DNA from: Escherichia hormaechei_A
GTDB taxonomy: Bacteria > Pseudomonadota > Gammaproteobacteria > Enterobacterales > Enterobacteriaceae
Direction: 5' to 3'
Assembly: GCA_042434945.1 (NCBI GenBank)
Contig: CP170191.1
Coordinates: 4,464,001-4,528,000, forward strand
Length of the DNA: 64,000 nucleotides
Positions within the stretch are counted from its first letter, which is position 1. Every line of letters starts with the position of its first letter. Positions 27,931-35,625 of this stretch are shown piece after piece. A program made the position numbers and the translations under genes. The notes under the pieces are model-generated. The model was not told where the DNA came from and made no database searches. It saw only the letters and a list, made by a program, of their open reading frames with translations.

Positions 27931-29550
27931 ATGGCTCATTTTGCGCAGTCCCCCTCTTTTATTTTGCATCAGGTCACCTGTCAGTTTGCGACGGGCGATA
28001 TCCTTTTTGGTCCGCTGAATCTTTCTCTGGATGCGTCAGTGTGCGCGCTGGTTGGCCGCAACGGCAGCGGTAAAACACGCCTTCTGCGGCTGCTGGCAGC
28101 GGTTGATGAACCCGCCAGCGGTCATATTGAGCGCTTTGGTACACACGTCTATGTGGCGCAGCAGCAGGATATTTCTGCGGATACGACTCTTGCCGGACTG
28201 CTTGGTTACGACACGATCTTTGCGGCGCGCACGCGCATCGACAGCGGTCATTATGAACACGACGATCTCGATACGCTCGACGGTTACTGGGATCTGGCTG
28301 AACGGCTGAGCCAGGCTTTTATCGCTGCAAAACTTCCCCCTTTTGACCCGAATAAACGCGCGGCAGAGCTGAGCGGCGGCGAGCGCATTCGTGCCTTGCT
28401 GTGCGGCGCATTCGCCGCAGATGCTGATTACCTGCTGCTGGACGAACCGACCAACCACCTCGACAGGCAAGGCCGCGTGTGGTTCTACGAGCAGCTTTCC
28501 CGGTATCAGGGCGGGGTACTGGTGGCCTCTCACGACCGTGAGTTGCTGGCCCAGGTACCGCGTATCCTTGAACTGAGCGCGTTGGGCTTGCGCAGCTACG
28601 GGGGGAATTATGCTGACTATCGAACCCAGCGTGATGCTGAGCAGCTGGCTGCCCGCGCCGCGCTGGAGCATGCTGCCACCGAACGCAAGCGTACCCGCGC
28701 CCGTATGCATAAAGAGCATGACGACAGCCTGCGGCGTTCAGCCAAAACGCTTCGCACGGTCGACAGCCTTAACATCGCCTCGTTTGAACGGGTCAAATAC
28801 AAAGGGGCGGCGAAAGAGCGTATTGGTTCCTGGAAAAAACAGCATAGCGATCAAAATCATGCTCTGAACGCTGCGGTCAACCAGGCACGCGAGAGGGTTG
28901 AAGAGGATAACGCGGTGATGTTTACCCTGCCGGGCAGTGAAATCCCGGAAGGAAAACAGGTTCTGGTGCTGGAAGAACTGGTGCTTCCGCACGTGCCTGT
29001 CTCCCCGATAAACTGGCGAATGGATGGCCCGATGCGCGTGGCGCTACGCGGGCCGAACGGCTGTGGAAAATCCACGCTGTTGAAAGTGATGTTGGGCGAA
29101 ACCGCCCCTGTTACGGGAACCTGTAAGGTCTCCGTCAGGTGTGCTTATCTCGATCAGCATCTTTCCCGGCTGGATCTTTCGAAGTCGGTGATGACACACC
29201 TTAGCCTGGGCAATACGCCGCTCGAAGAGGGGGCGCTGCGTACCCGTTTAGCGCAGCTTCAGCTGGGCGCAGAGAAAGTGACACTACCACTGGCCGAACT
29301 GAGTGGCGGCGAGCGCCTGAAGGCCGCGCTGGCCTGCGTATTGTGGCGTGAAGCGGCAACGCAACTGCTGCTTCTGGATGAGCCGACCAACCATCTTGAT
29401 CTGGCCTCTGTTCAGGCCATAGAAGCGGCCTTAGCCGATTACCCCGGCGCGCTGCTGGTGGTGTCGCATGATGAAGCCTTTCTGGCAGGGCTGAAGCTGA
29501 CGCATGAACTGGTGTGGGAAGAGACGGGATGGCGATGTGAAAGTCTGTAA
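27931..29550 (+). CDS. ABC-F family ATPase (ribosome-associated type)
   Basis: A 539-residue protein with two ABC ATPase domains and no membrane segments, the hallmark of ABC-F proteins that act on ribosomes. Domain 1 has Walker A GRNGSGKT (42-49), signature LSGGERIRALL (147-157) and Walker B YLLLDEPTNHLD (167-178). Domain 2 has GPNGCGKST (about 374-382), LSGGERLKAAL (about 457) and LLLLDEPTNHLD (about 478). The charged interdomain linker (about 235-310, RKRTRARMHKEHDD region) corresponds to the P-site tRNA interaction motif. It is not EttA, Uup, YheS or YbiT as I know them, so the exact role (housekeeping or antibiotic protection) is unknown. AGGAG precedes ATG 27931. It lies at the join of two normally distant gene blocks. 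Confidence 0.88.
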   Translation: MAHFAQSPSFILHQVTCQFATGDILFGPLNLSLDASVCALVGRNGSGKTRLLRLLAAVDEPASGHIERFGTHVYVAQQQDISADTTLAGLLGYDTIFAARTRIDSGHYEHDDLDTLDGYWDLAERLSQAFIAAKLPPFDPNKRAAELSGGERIRALLCGAFAADADYLLLDEPTNHLDRQGRVWFYEQLSRYQGGVLVASHDRELLAQVPRILELSALGLRSYGGNYADYRTQRDAEQLAARAALEHAATERKRTRARMHKEHDDSLRRSAKTLRTVDSLNIASFERVKYKGAAKERIGSWKKQHSDQNHALNAAVNQARERVEEDNAVMFTLPGSEIPEGKQVLVLEELVLPHVPVSPINWRMDGPMRVALRGPNGCGKSTLLKVMLGETAPVTGTCKVSVRCAYLDQHLSRLDLSKSVMTHLSLGNTPLEEGALRTRLAQLQLGAEKVTLPLAELSGGERLKAALACVLWREAATQLLLLDEPTNHLDLASVQAIEAALADYPGALLVVSHDEAFLAGLKLTHELVWEETGWRCESL

Positions 29551-29556
29551 ACACAA

Positions 29557-29576
29557 GCCCCCGCAAGGGCGGGGGC
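29557..29576. terminator. Convergent hairpin between the ABC-F gene and yiaG
   Basis: Stem GCCCCCGC / GCGGGGGC with loop AAGG. There is no clear T-run on the plus strand and only a weak one on the minus strand. Confidence 0.55.
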
Positions 29577-29588
29577 AAACAAACTTTA

Positions 29589-29876
29589 TCAGGCTAACTG
29601 CTTGCGAAGGTCAGGGTTTGCCTGGATCAGGCGCATCAGCTTTAGCTCGGCTGGGGTAGGTTTTTCACGTTTTGACTCCCACTCCAGCACCATCGCTACG
29701 CTGACACCCATCGCTCTTGCGAATTCATCTGTTTTCAGGCCCGATCCTTTGCGTAAACGCTCAAATTCACTAAAAGGATTGGACTTTTGATTCAGGGTAA
29801 CCGTCGGCGGTACATCTTTAAAAATAATCTGTTCCAGGCTGCTCAGCAGCTCAAACTCAGGATCTTTTAATTCCAT
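29589..29876 (-). CDS. yiaG: HTH-type transcriptional regulator YiaG
   Basis: A 95-residue XRE-family DNA-binding protein. The helix-turn-helix lies at about residues 45-80 (LRKGSGLKTDEFARAMGVSVAMVLEWESKR) and looks like the antitoxin-type HTH of HigA/MqsA relatives. No toxin gene adjoins it. GAGGAG precedes ATG 29876, which gives the family length; an earlier in-frame ATG at 29897 has no better site. It is diverged from K-12 YiaG at roughly a third of positions. The target is unknown. Confidence 0.88.
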   Translation of the reverse strand: MELKDPEFELLSSLEQIIFKDVPPTVTLNQKSNPFSEFERLRKGSGLKTDEFARAMGVSVAMVLEWESKREKPTPAELKLMRLIQANPDLRKQLA

Positions 29877-30207
29877 TGAGAACTCCTCATAAATCACACA
29901 TCGGGATCATGAACATCAGAGAGCCTGTTAAGAATAGTCCCTAAACCAGACACAGGATCGTCACGGCTGTGATTAATTGTGCGATAACGATCGCTTTACG
30001 CGTTTCAGCTATATGGATAGTTATGCTAATTACCTGATTAGTCATATGTAGGGATGCACAGGTATTTTTTTGTAAATAGTCAGTACAAAAACGGGAATAC
30101 CCGTTTTGCATGAAAACTCTATCCTGCAAGCCTGTCCTGGACTATCCTTGTCACGTCAGACACGCGTGTGTCGTTGTGCGCTTTTTTTGGGTGAAAGGAG
30201 TAAGAAA
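29877..30207. other. yiaG-yiaF divergent intergenic region
   Basis: About 330 AT-rich bases without a convincing gene. It must hold the divergent promoters of yiaG and yiaF. A short stretch of dyad-rich sequence (for example CACGCGTGTGTCG, about 30159-30175) is visible, but no named operator could be recognised. Confidence 0.4.
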
Positions 30208-30918
30208 ATGGCGACAGGAAAGTCCTGCTCTCGCTGGTTTGCGCCTCTTGCGGCGTTATTAATGGTAGTTAGCCTGAGTGGGTGTTTTGATAAAGAAGGC
30301 GATCAGCGTAAAGCGTTTATCGACTTCCTGCAGAATACAGTGATGCGTAGCGGTGAACGTCTACCAACCCTGACTGCCGATCAGAAAAAACAGTTTGGTC
30401 CTTTTGTCTCTGATTACGCGATTCTGTATGGTTATTCTCAGCAGGTGAATCAGGCGATGGATTCCGGTCTGCGCCCGGTTGTAGACAGCGTGAATGCCAT
30501 CCGCGTTCCACAGGATTATATGACCCAGCGCGAACCGCTGCGCCAGTCAAATGGCGCGCTTGGGGTACTGAGCCAGCAGCTGCAAAATGCCAAAATGCAG
30601 GCTGATGCGTCGCGTTCCGCGTTGAAGCAGGGCGAGGATCTCAAACCGGTCTATGACCAGGTGTATGAGAAAGTCGTGACCAAGCCGTCAAACGCCTTGC
30701 AACCGCTGATCCCGGCGGCGCAGGTCTTTACTCAGCAGCTGGTTCAGGTGGGTGACTTTATTAGTGAACAAGGTACGCAGGTGAGCTTCGTCTCTAACGG
30801 TATCCAGTTCCCGACCTCCCAGCAGGCGAGCCAGTACAACGCGCTGATCGGGCCGCTCGCGTCCCAGCATCAGGCCTTTAGCCAGGCCTGGAGCGCAGCG
30901 GTCGCTGCTACGGAATAA
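30208..30918 (+). CDS. yiaF: Lipoprotein YiaF (DUF3053)
   Basis: A 236-residue lipoprotein of the DUF3053 family; its function is unknown. A basic N-terminus and hydrophobic stretch lead to a lipobox LSGC, with the Cys at about residue 26. The mature part is helical and Gln-rich. Asp at position +3 after CF does not clearly force inner-membrane retention. AAAGGAG precedes ATG 30208. The length equals that of E. coli YiaF. A strong terminator follows. Confidence 0.9.
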   Translation: MATGKSCSRWFAPLAALLMVVSLSGCFDKEGDQRKAFIDFLQNTVMRSGERLPTLTADQKKQFGPFVSDYAILYGYSQQVNQAMDSGLRPVVDSVNAIRVPQDYMTQREPLRQSNGALGVLSQQLQNAKMQADASRSALKQGEDLKPVYDQVYEKVVTKPSNALQPLIPAAQVFTQQLVQVGDFISEQGTQVSFVSNGIQFPTSQQASQYNALIGPLASQHQAFSQAWSAAVAATE

Positions 30919-30920
30919 GA

Positions 30921-30949
30921 AAAACCCCCGCTTCGGCGGGGTTTTTTTT
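30921..30949 (+). terminator. Terminator after yiaF
   Basis: AAAACCCCCGC, loop TTCG, GCGGGG, then a run of T residues. Confidence 0.9.
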
Positions 30950-31001
30950 ATGCTTGATGAAAATAACGCTTGTCATTCATCTACCACATCGGTATAACTA
31001 T

Positions 31002-31160
31002 GTTCGTCGGTTTGTTACACAGACCTAAAGCAGTTTAGTAAAGCAGTCCAGATTGTTATCCATAGATACCCCTCGTAGTGCACATTCCTTTAACGCTTCA
31101 AAATCTGTAAAGCACGCCATATCGCCGAAAGGCACACTTAATTATTAAAGGTAATACACT
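31002..31160 (+). promoter_or_regulatory. cspA 5' leader (cold-shock thermosensor)
   Basis: A roughly 160-base leader closely resembles the E. coli cspA 5' UTR as remembered. It starts near the cold-box region (GGTTTGTTACACAGACC) and continues through CCCCTCGTAGTGCACATTCC. The stretch after that, to the AAAGGTAATACACT before ATG, looks essentially identical to E. coli. In E. coli this leader refolds at low temperature to expose the start site. Confidence 0.8.
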
Positions 31161-31373
31161 ATGTCCGGTAAAATGACTGGTATCGTAAAATGGTTCAACG
31201 CTGACAAAGGCTTCGGCTTCATCACTCCTGACGATGGCTCTAAAGATGTGTTCGTACACTTCTCTGCTATCCAGAACGATGGTTACAAATCTCTGGACGA
31301 AGGTCAGAAAGTGTCCTTCACCATCGAAAGCGGCGCTAAAGGCCCGGCAGCTGGTAACGTTGTAAGCCTGTAA
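31161..31373 (+). CDS. cspA: Cold-shock protein CspA
   Basis: A 70-residue RNA chaperone with one cold-shock domain. RNP1 KGFGFI and RNP2 VFVHFS are both present. It melts RNA secondary structure after cold shock. It matches E. coli CspA as remembered except near the C-terminus (GNVVSL rather than GNVTSL). The long structured leader supports the cspA assignment over other Csp paralogues. It stands between yiaF and ghrB; in K-12, as I recall it, cspA lies on the other side of yiaG. Confidence 0.95.
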   Translation: MSGKMTGIVKWFNADKGFGFITPDDGSKDVFVHFSAIQNDGYKSLDEGQKVSFTIESGAKGPAAGNVVSL

Positions 31374-31400
31374 GCTTCCAGCCCAGTAGCACAAAATTCA

Positions 31401-31426
31401 AAAACCCGCCTTCTGGCGGGTTTTTT
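31401..31426. terminator. Bidirectional terminator between cspA and ghrB/kguD
   Basis: AAAACCCGCC, loop TTCT, GGCGGGTTTTTT; usable from both convergent genes. Confidence 0.9.
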
Positions 31427-31431
31427 CGTTT

Positions 31432-32406
31432 CTACTGTTGTATCTGTGGGTTAACGCAGTTCTTATCCACTTTACCGCCGAGCGCGGCAATCAGGTTATC
31501 CACGGCGGTCGCCGCCATATTGTAGCGTGTTTCATGAGTGGCAGAGCCGATGTGGGGCAGGGCGACGACGTTCGGCATGGTCAGTAGCGGAGAATCTACC
31601 GGCAGCGGCTCCTGTTCAAACACGTCCAGACCAGCGGCGTGGATCTCACCGTTTTGCAGTGCCTCAATCAGCGCCTTCTCATCGACCACCGGACCACGAC
31701 CCGCGTTGATGAAAATGGCCGATTTCTTCATCTTTTCAAACGCCGCTTTGCCGATGAGATGACGCGTTTCATCCGTCAGCGGCAGGATCAGGCAGACAAA
31801 GTCGGCTTCCCGCAACAGCGTATCAAGCTCGCAGTAGCGGGCATTGAAACGTTCTTCAGCTTCAGTGTGGTGACGGCGTGCGTTATACAGGATGGGCATG
31901 TTGAAGCCGAAATGCGCGCGCTGTGCCAGTGCCAGACCGATGCGCCCCATCCCAACAATCCCCAGCGTTTTGCCATGAACGTCCACGCCGAACCAGTCCG
32001 GGCCAATGCTTTTCGTCCATTCGCCCGCTTTCACGCGCTCGGCCACTTCCACCACGCGACGCGCGGTACTGAGCACCAGCGCCATCAGCGTGTCGGCGAC
32101 GGTCTCCGTCAGGGCATGCGGCGTGTGCATCAGCAGGATATTGCGCGCGTTTAGCGCATCCACGTCGAAATTGTCGTATCCCACCGAAACGGTTGAGGTA
32201 GCACGAAGCTTCGGCATTTTCTCCAGCAGCGCTGCATCCACCTTTTCGCTCGAACCCAGCAGGCCCTCGGCGCTGGCAAACGCGTCGGCGTGCTGTGCCA
32301 CGGTTTCCGGGCTGAGGTTCTTGACCCGGGTAACGGTAAAGTGTTCTTCCAGGCGTTTTTGCAGGTCTTCAGGCAGTGCTTTGTACAAAATGACGGACGG
32401 CTTCAT
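31432..32406 (-). CDS. ghrB: Glyoxylate/hydroxypyruvate and 2-ketogluconate reductase GhrB (KguD)
   Basis: A 324-residue D-isomer-specific 2-hydroxyacid dehydrogenase. The NAD(P)-binding motif is GIVGMGRIGLALA. Catalytic residues are the Arg in NAGRGPVVDE, the Glu in DVFEQEPLP, and the His in LPHIGSATHETR. E. coli GhrB reduces glyoxylate, hydroxypyruvate and 2-keto-gluconate. Here it is the last gene of a five-gene string (ptxS, kguE, kguK, kguT, then this). In that string it takes the place of kguD, which reduces 2-keto-6-phosphogluconate to 6-phosphogluconate. That pathway role is inferred from position. Intact and diverged from K-12. Confidence 0.92.
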   Translation of the reverse strand: MKPSVILYKALPEDLQKRLEEHFTVTRVKNLSPETVAQHADAFASAEGLLGSSEKVDAALLEKMPKLRATSTVSVGYDNFDVDALNARNILLMHTPHALTETVADTLMALVLSTARRVVEVAERVKAGEWTKSIGPDWFGVDVHGKTLGIVGMGRIGLALAQRAHFGFNMPILYNARRHHTEAEERFNARYCELDTLLREADFVCLILPLTDETRHLIGKAAFEKMKKSAIFINAGRGPVVDEKALIEALQNGEIHAAGLDVFEQEPLPVDSPLLTMPNVVALPHIGSATHETRYNMAATAVDNLIAALGGKVDKNCVNPQIQQ

Positions 32407-32433
32407 GCTAATCTCCGTTGATTTTAAAAGGAT

Positions 32434-33714
32434 TCAGGCGTGGCGTGCGCCGACGGGTAGCTGTTGATTATTAGCAGGCTTAACAATCAGAGTAAGCCAT
32501 ACCGAGGCAAAAAGCGCCACCCCCATAAAGATGTAAGAGGCCGATGGGCTGCCGGTGGCGCCGTTCAGATAGCCCACAAACCACGAGCCAAAGAACGAAC
32601 CCAGCGCGCCCATGCTGTTAATCAGCGCCATCGCGCCCCCAGCGACGTTACGCGGCAGCATTTCCGGGATGATGGCAAAGAACGGACCATACGGGGCATA
32701 CATGGCCGCACCCGCAATCACCAGCAGCGTATACGAAGCCCAGAAGTGGTTCGCGCCTACGGCCCAGGAGCCAATAAAGGCAAAAGCAGCGATCAGCAGC
32801 AGTGGCCAGACGAACAGCTTACGGTTTTGCAGCTTGTCCGATGCCCAGGAGACGATAATCATCGCGATGGTCGCAGCCAGGTAAGGCACCGATGACAGCC
32901 AGCCCACTTCCACCATGCCAAGGTTTTCACCGCCGCTGCGGATAATCGACGGCAGCCACAGCACAAAGCCGTACACGCCAATACTCCAGGTAAAATACTG
33001 TGCGCACAGCAGAATAACGTTCCGGGAGCGGAAGGCTTCACCGTAGTTACGCACCGCTTTCAGCCCCTGCTGCTCTTTATCCAGCTGCGCCTGGAGCGCG
33101 GCTTTTTCGTCCTCAGAAAGCCATTTTGCCTGGGCTGGCTTATCTTTCACCAGCACCCACCAGCAGAAGGCCCAGATAATCGCGGGAACCCCTTCGATGA
33201 TGAACATCTCGCGCCAGCCGAAGGACTGGATCAGGTAGCCGGAAACCACCGACATCCACAGCACGGTGACCGGGTTACCGAGTATCAGGAACGTATTGGC
33301 ACGTGAACGCTCAGATTTTGTGAACCAGTTGCTGATGTAAATCAGCATTGCTGGCATGACGGCCGCCTCAACCACGCCGAGAATAAAGCGAATAGCCGCC
33401 AGAGCAGGAATGTTATTCACCACGCCAGTAAGCGACGCACAGGCACCCCATAAGATCAGGCAGATGAAAATGAGCTTTCGCACGCTGCGGCGTTCAGCGT
33501 AAATCGCGCCGGGGATCTGGAAGAAGAAATAACCCAGGAAGAAGAGGGCACCCAGCAGGGAGGAGACCCCTTTGGTGATCCCGAGGTCTTCGTTGATCCC
33601 GGCGGCGGATGCGAAACTGAAGTTGGCACGATCCAGGTACGCCAGGCTGTACGTGATAAACACGATTGGCATGATGTACCACCAACGTTTTACTGCATTG
33701 GTCGAACTGTTCAT
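32434..33714 (-). CDS. kguT: 2-ketogluconate MFS transporter KguT
   Basis: A 426-residue major facilitator superfamily permease of the anion:cation symporter family, with 12 predicted helices. The N-terminus reads WWYIMPIVFITYSLAYLDRANFSFA, with the typical family motif around LDRANFS. The long hydrophilic loop after helix 6 contains AKWLSEDEKAALQAQLDKEQ. Relatives carry hexuronates, gluconates and 2-ketogluconate. Its place between a KguK-like kinase and a KguD-like dehydrogenase supports 2-ketogluconate as substrate. AGAGG precedes ATG 33714, giving MNSSTNAVKRWW; an earlier in-frame ATG at 33765 lacks support. Confidence 0.82.
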   Translation of the reverse strand: MNSSTNAVKRWWYIMPIVFITYSLAYLDRANFSFASAAGINEDLGITKGVSSLLGALFFLGYFFFQIPGAIYAERRSVRKLIFICLILWGACASLTGVVNNIPALAAIRFILGVVEAAVMPAMLIYISNWFTKSERSRANTFLILGNPVTVLWMSVVSGYLIQSFGWREMFIIEGVPAIIWAFCWWVLVKDKPAQAKWLSEDEKAALQAQLDKEQQGLKAVRNYGEAFRSRNVILLCAQYFTWSIGVYGFVLWLPSIIRSGGENLGMVEVGWLSSVPYLAATIAMIIVSWASDKLQNRKLFVWPLLLIAAFAFIGSWAVGANHFWASYTLLVIAGAAMYAPYGPFFAIIPEMLPRNVAGGAMALINSMGALGSFFGSWFVGYLNGATGSPSASYIFMGVALFASVWLTLIVKPANNQQLPVGARHA

Positions 33715-33790
33715 AGGCTTGCCTCTGTTGTTGAGGTTGTTGCCGCCGTTGTCTGTAGGGTACACGGTGGCTTAATTATCTGGTGCGGAT

Positions 33791-33828
33791 TGCTGCCCTC
33801 ACCCAGGCCCTCTCCCACAGGGAGAGGG
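33791..33828. repeat. Intergenic hairpin repeat, copy 1 (kguK-kguT)
   Basis: CCCTCACCCAGG is followed by CCCTCTCCC-ACA-GGGAGAGGG, a perfect 9-bp stem. A second copy lies at 36758-36777. The form is common between genes in several enterobacteria and other proteobacteria. Inside the operon it may end or stabilise transcripts upstream of kguT. Confidence 0.75.
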
Positions 33829-33831
33829 AAT

Positions 33832-34770
33832 TTAGACGCCGAGCTCTGCTCGTGTTGGTAATCCTTCGCTGTCGCCCTGCACCTGAATCGCCAGCGAACC
33901 AATTTTGTTGCCTCGCGCCACGGCCTGCGACAGCGGTTTGCCCTCCAGCAGAGCGCTGATGACCCCGACGGCAAACCCATCGCCCGCGCCCACGGTATCG
34001 ACCACGTTGTCGACTTTTACCGCAGCGACGGCGCCTTGCTCGCCGTCGGCAGTTTTGAACCATGCGCCGTCGGCACCGGTTTTCAGCACCACGGCTTTTA
34101 CCCCTCTGTTGAGGTAAAAATCAGCAATGCCTTCGGGTGTGCTTTCGCCAGTAAGGATCATTCCCTCTTTTATGCCAGGCAGAACCCAGTCCGCCTGAAA
34201 CGCCAGTCGGTTGAGTTGCTCAGCCATCTCCGCTTCGCTTTTCCACAGCACCGGGCGCAGGTTCGGATCAAAGGAGATCGTTTTGCCCTGCGCTTTCATT
34301 GCCGAAGCCGCGTGATCCAGTAAATCGTACGAGCTGGTCGAGAGCGCCGCCGCCACGCCGCTCAGGTGCAGGTGGCGCGCGGAGGAGAAATACGCGGCGT
34401 GATAATCATCCACGGAGAGATGGCTTGCCGCTGAGCCTTTGCGGAAATACTCCACGATGGGATCGGTTCCATTTTCAACTTTAGATTTCAGCTGAAAGCC
34501 CGTCGCAAAGCGTCCGTCGAGGGTCACGCCTGCGGCATCAATGCCCTCTTTTTTCAGTGAGTCGAGAACAAAATGGCCAAAGCTGTCATTTCCCACGCGG
34601 CTTACCCAGCCGACATTCAGCCCCAGCCGCGCAAGTCCGGTAGCAACATTCAGCTCGGCACCTGCCACGCGTTTAATGAAGTACTCCACTGCGCTCAGCT
34701 CGCCCGTTTCGGTGGCGACAAACATCGCCATGGCCTCGCCAATGGTGATGACATCCAGCGTCTTGTGCAT
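33832..34770 (-). CDS. kguK: 2-ketogluconate kinase KguK (PfkB family)
   Basis: A 312-residue PfkB/ribokinase-family sugar kinase, close to 2-keto-3-deoxygluconate kinases in build. It has an N-terminal GGxxxN-like segment (AGAELNVATGLARLG), the SFDPNLRPVLW stretch typical of KDG-type kinases, and the C-terminal signature DTVGAGDGFAVG, whose Asp is the catalytic base. In the Pseudomonas pathway KguK phosphorylates 2-ketogluconate to 2-keto-6-phosphogluconate. The assignment rests on neighbours; a KDG kinase role cannot be excluded from sequence alone. Three bases separate it from kguE. Confidence 0.8.
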   Translation of the reverse strand: MHKTLDVITIGEAMAMFVATETGELSAVEYFIKRVAGAELNVATGLARLGLNVGWVSRVGNDSFGHFVLDSLKKEGIDAAGVTLDGRFATGFQLKSKVENGTDPIVEYFRKGSAASHLSVDDYHAAYFSSARHLHLSGVAAALSTSSYDLLDHAASAMKAQGKTISFDPNLRPVLWKSEAEMAEQLNRLAFQADWVLPGIKEGMILTGESTPEGIADFYLNRGVKAVVLKTGADGAWFKTADGEQGAVAAVKVDNVVDTVGAGDGFAVGVISALLEGKPLSQAVARGNKIGSLAIQVQGDSEGLPTRAELGV

Positions 34771-34773
34771 GGT

Positions 34774-35523
34774 TTACTCCTCGCGCAGCAGGTTGACGTA
34801 ATGGCGGGTGACGGCGGTGAGATCCGTCCCTTCCAGCGGAAATTCGATACCGCGTGGCGCATCGGCAGGGAGTTGATTAAGCAGATCCCGCCAGCGAGAA
34901 TCGGTCTGATCCGGCGCAACGGCGCGGAACTGCGCCTTATGCGGGACTGCGGACTTCACATGAATATAGCTCACGGCGGGAGCCAGCTGACGTGCAGCCT
35001 CTTCCGGAGAGTCGCCAACCCACAGCCAGTTGCCCATATCGAACGTCAGCGTGACCGGCAGCGCCATTACCCGGCAGGCGGCTTTGAAGCGCTGCATCGG
35101 CGCGAGCTGCCCGCAGTCGGTCTGGTCGTTTTCCACCACCAGCGTCATGCCGCTTTCATCCAGCAGTGCGCGCAGGGCTTCAAGCGGCTGTTTGTCGCTG
35201 AAATGACCCAGCGAGACTTTAAGCCACAGCGCGTTCAGGGCGCTGGCTTCGCTAAGGTAGCGCGGGAGATCCGTGTTGAGGGTGCCATCGGGCATAAACA
35301 GGGGGGCCGGGGCGGAGTAGCACGCCAGTAAACCCAGCAGTTCAATGGACTCGCCGAGCGCAGGCAGGGCCATTAACTCGTCGTTGCTGAAGAGCTCGCG
35401 GCGGATTTCAACGCCATCAGCTCCCGCGCCGGCAATAACGGGAAGCATTGCCCGTTGACCGCCTGCCTGTCGCACCTGATCCGCACCATACGCGGCGGTG
35501 ACCACCATAATTTTCCTGCTCAT
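34774..35523 (-). CDS. kguE: KguE-like TIM-barrel epimerase/isomerase
   Basis: A 249-residue protein of the xylose-isomerase-like TIM-barrel superfamily (AP endonuclease 2 fold). Expected metal-ligand positions are seen in order: Glu in TLVVENDQTD, Asp in LTFDMGNWLW, His in SYIHVKSA, and Glu in GIEFPLEG. The Pseudomonas homologue KguE is the first structural gene of the 2-ketogluconate operon, but its precise reaction is uncertain. Start ATG 35523 (MSRKIMVV) has AGGA upstream. The perfect PtxS-type palindrome lies about 40 bases upstream. Confidence 0.78.
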   Translation of the reverse strand: MSRKIMVVTAAYGADQVRQAGGQRAMLPVIAGAGADGVEIRRELFSNDELMALPALGESIELLGLLACYSAPAPLFMPDGTLNTDLPRYLSEASALNALWLKVSLGHFSDKQPLEALRALLDESGMTLVVENDQTDCGQLAPMQRFKAACRVMALPVTLTFDMGNWLWVGDSPEEAARQLAPAVSYIHVKSAVPHKAQFRAVAPDQTDSRWRDLLNQLPADAPRGIEFPLEGTDLTAVTRHYVNLLREE

Positions 35524-35562
35524 TTCCTGACTCCAGAGCGTAATCGATAGTATTACGCTAGA

Positions 35563-35576
35563 TGGAACCGGTTCCA
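35563..35576. promoter_or_regulatory. PtxS/LacI-type operator before kguE
   Basis: TGGAACCGGTTCCA is a perfect 14-bp palindrome with the central CG typical of LacI-family operators. It differs by one symmetrical base pair per half-site from the Pseudomonas PtxS box (TGAAACCGGTTTCA, from memory). It lies between ptxS and kguE, next to a TATTAC promoter-like stretch, so PtxS would block kguEKTD until the inducer binds. Confidence 0.75.
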
Positions 35577-35625
35577 AAGAAAAGATCGGGATGCTGAATT
35601 TATGATCGCTGTCACGAAGGGGAAA

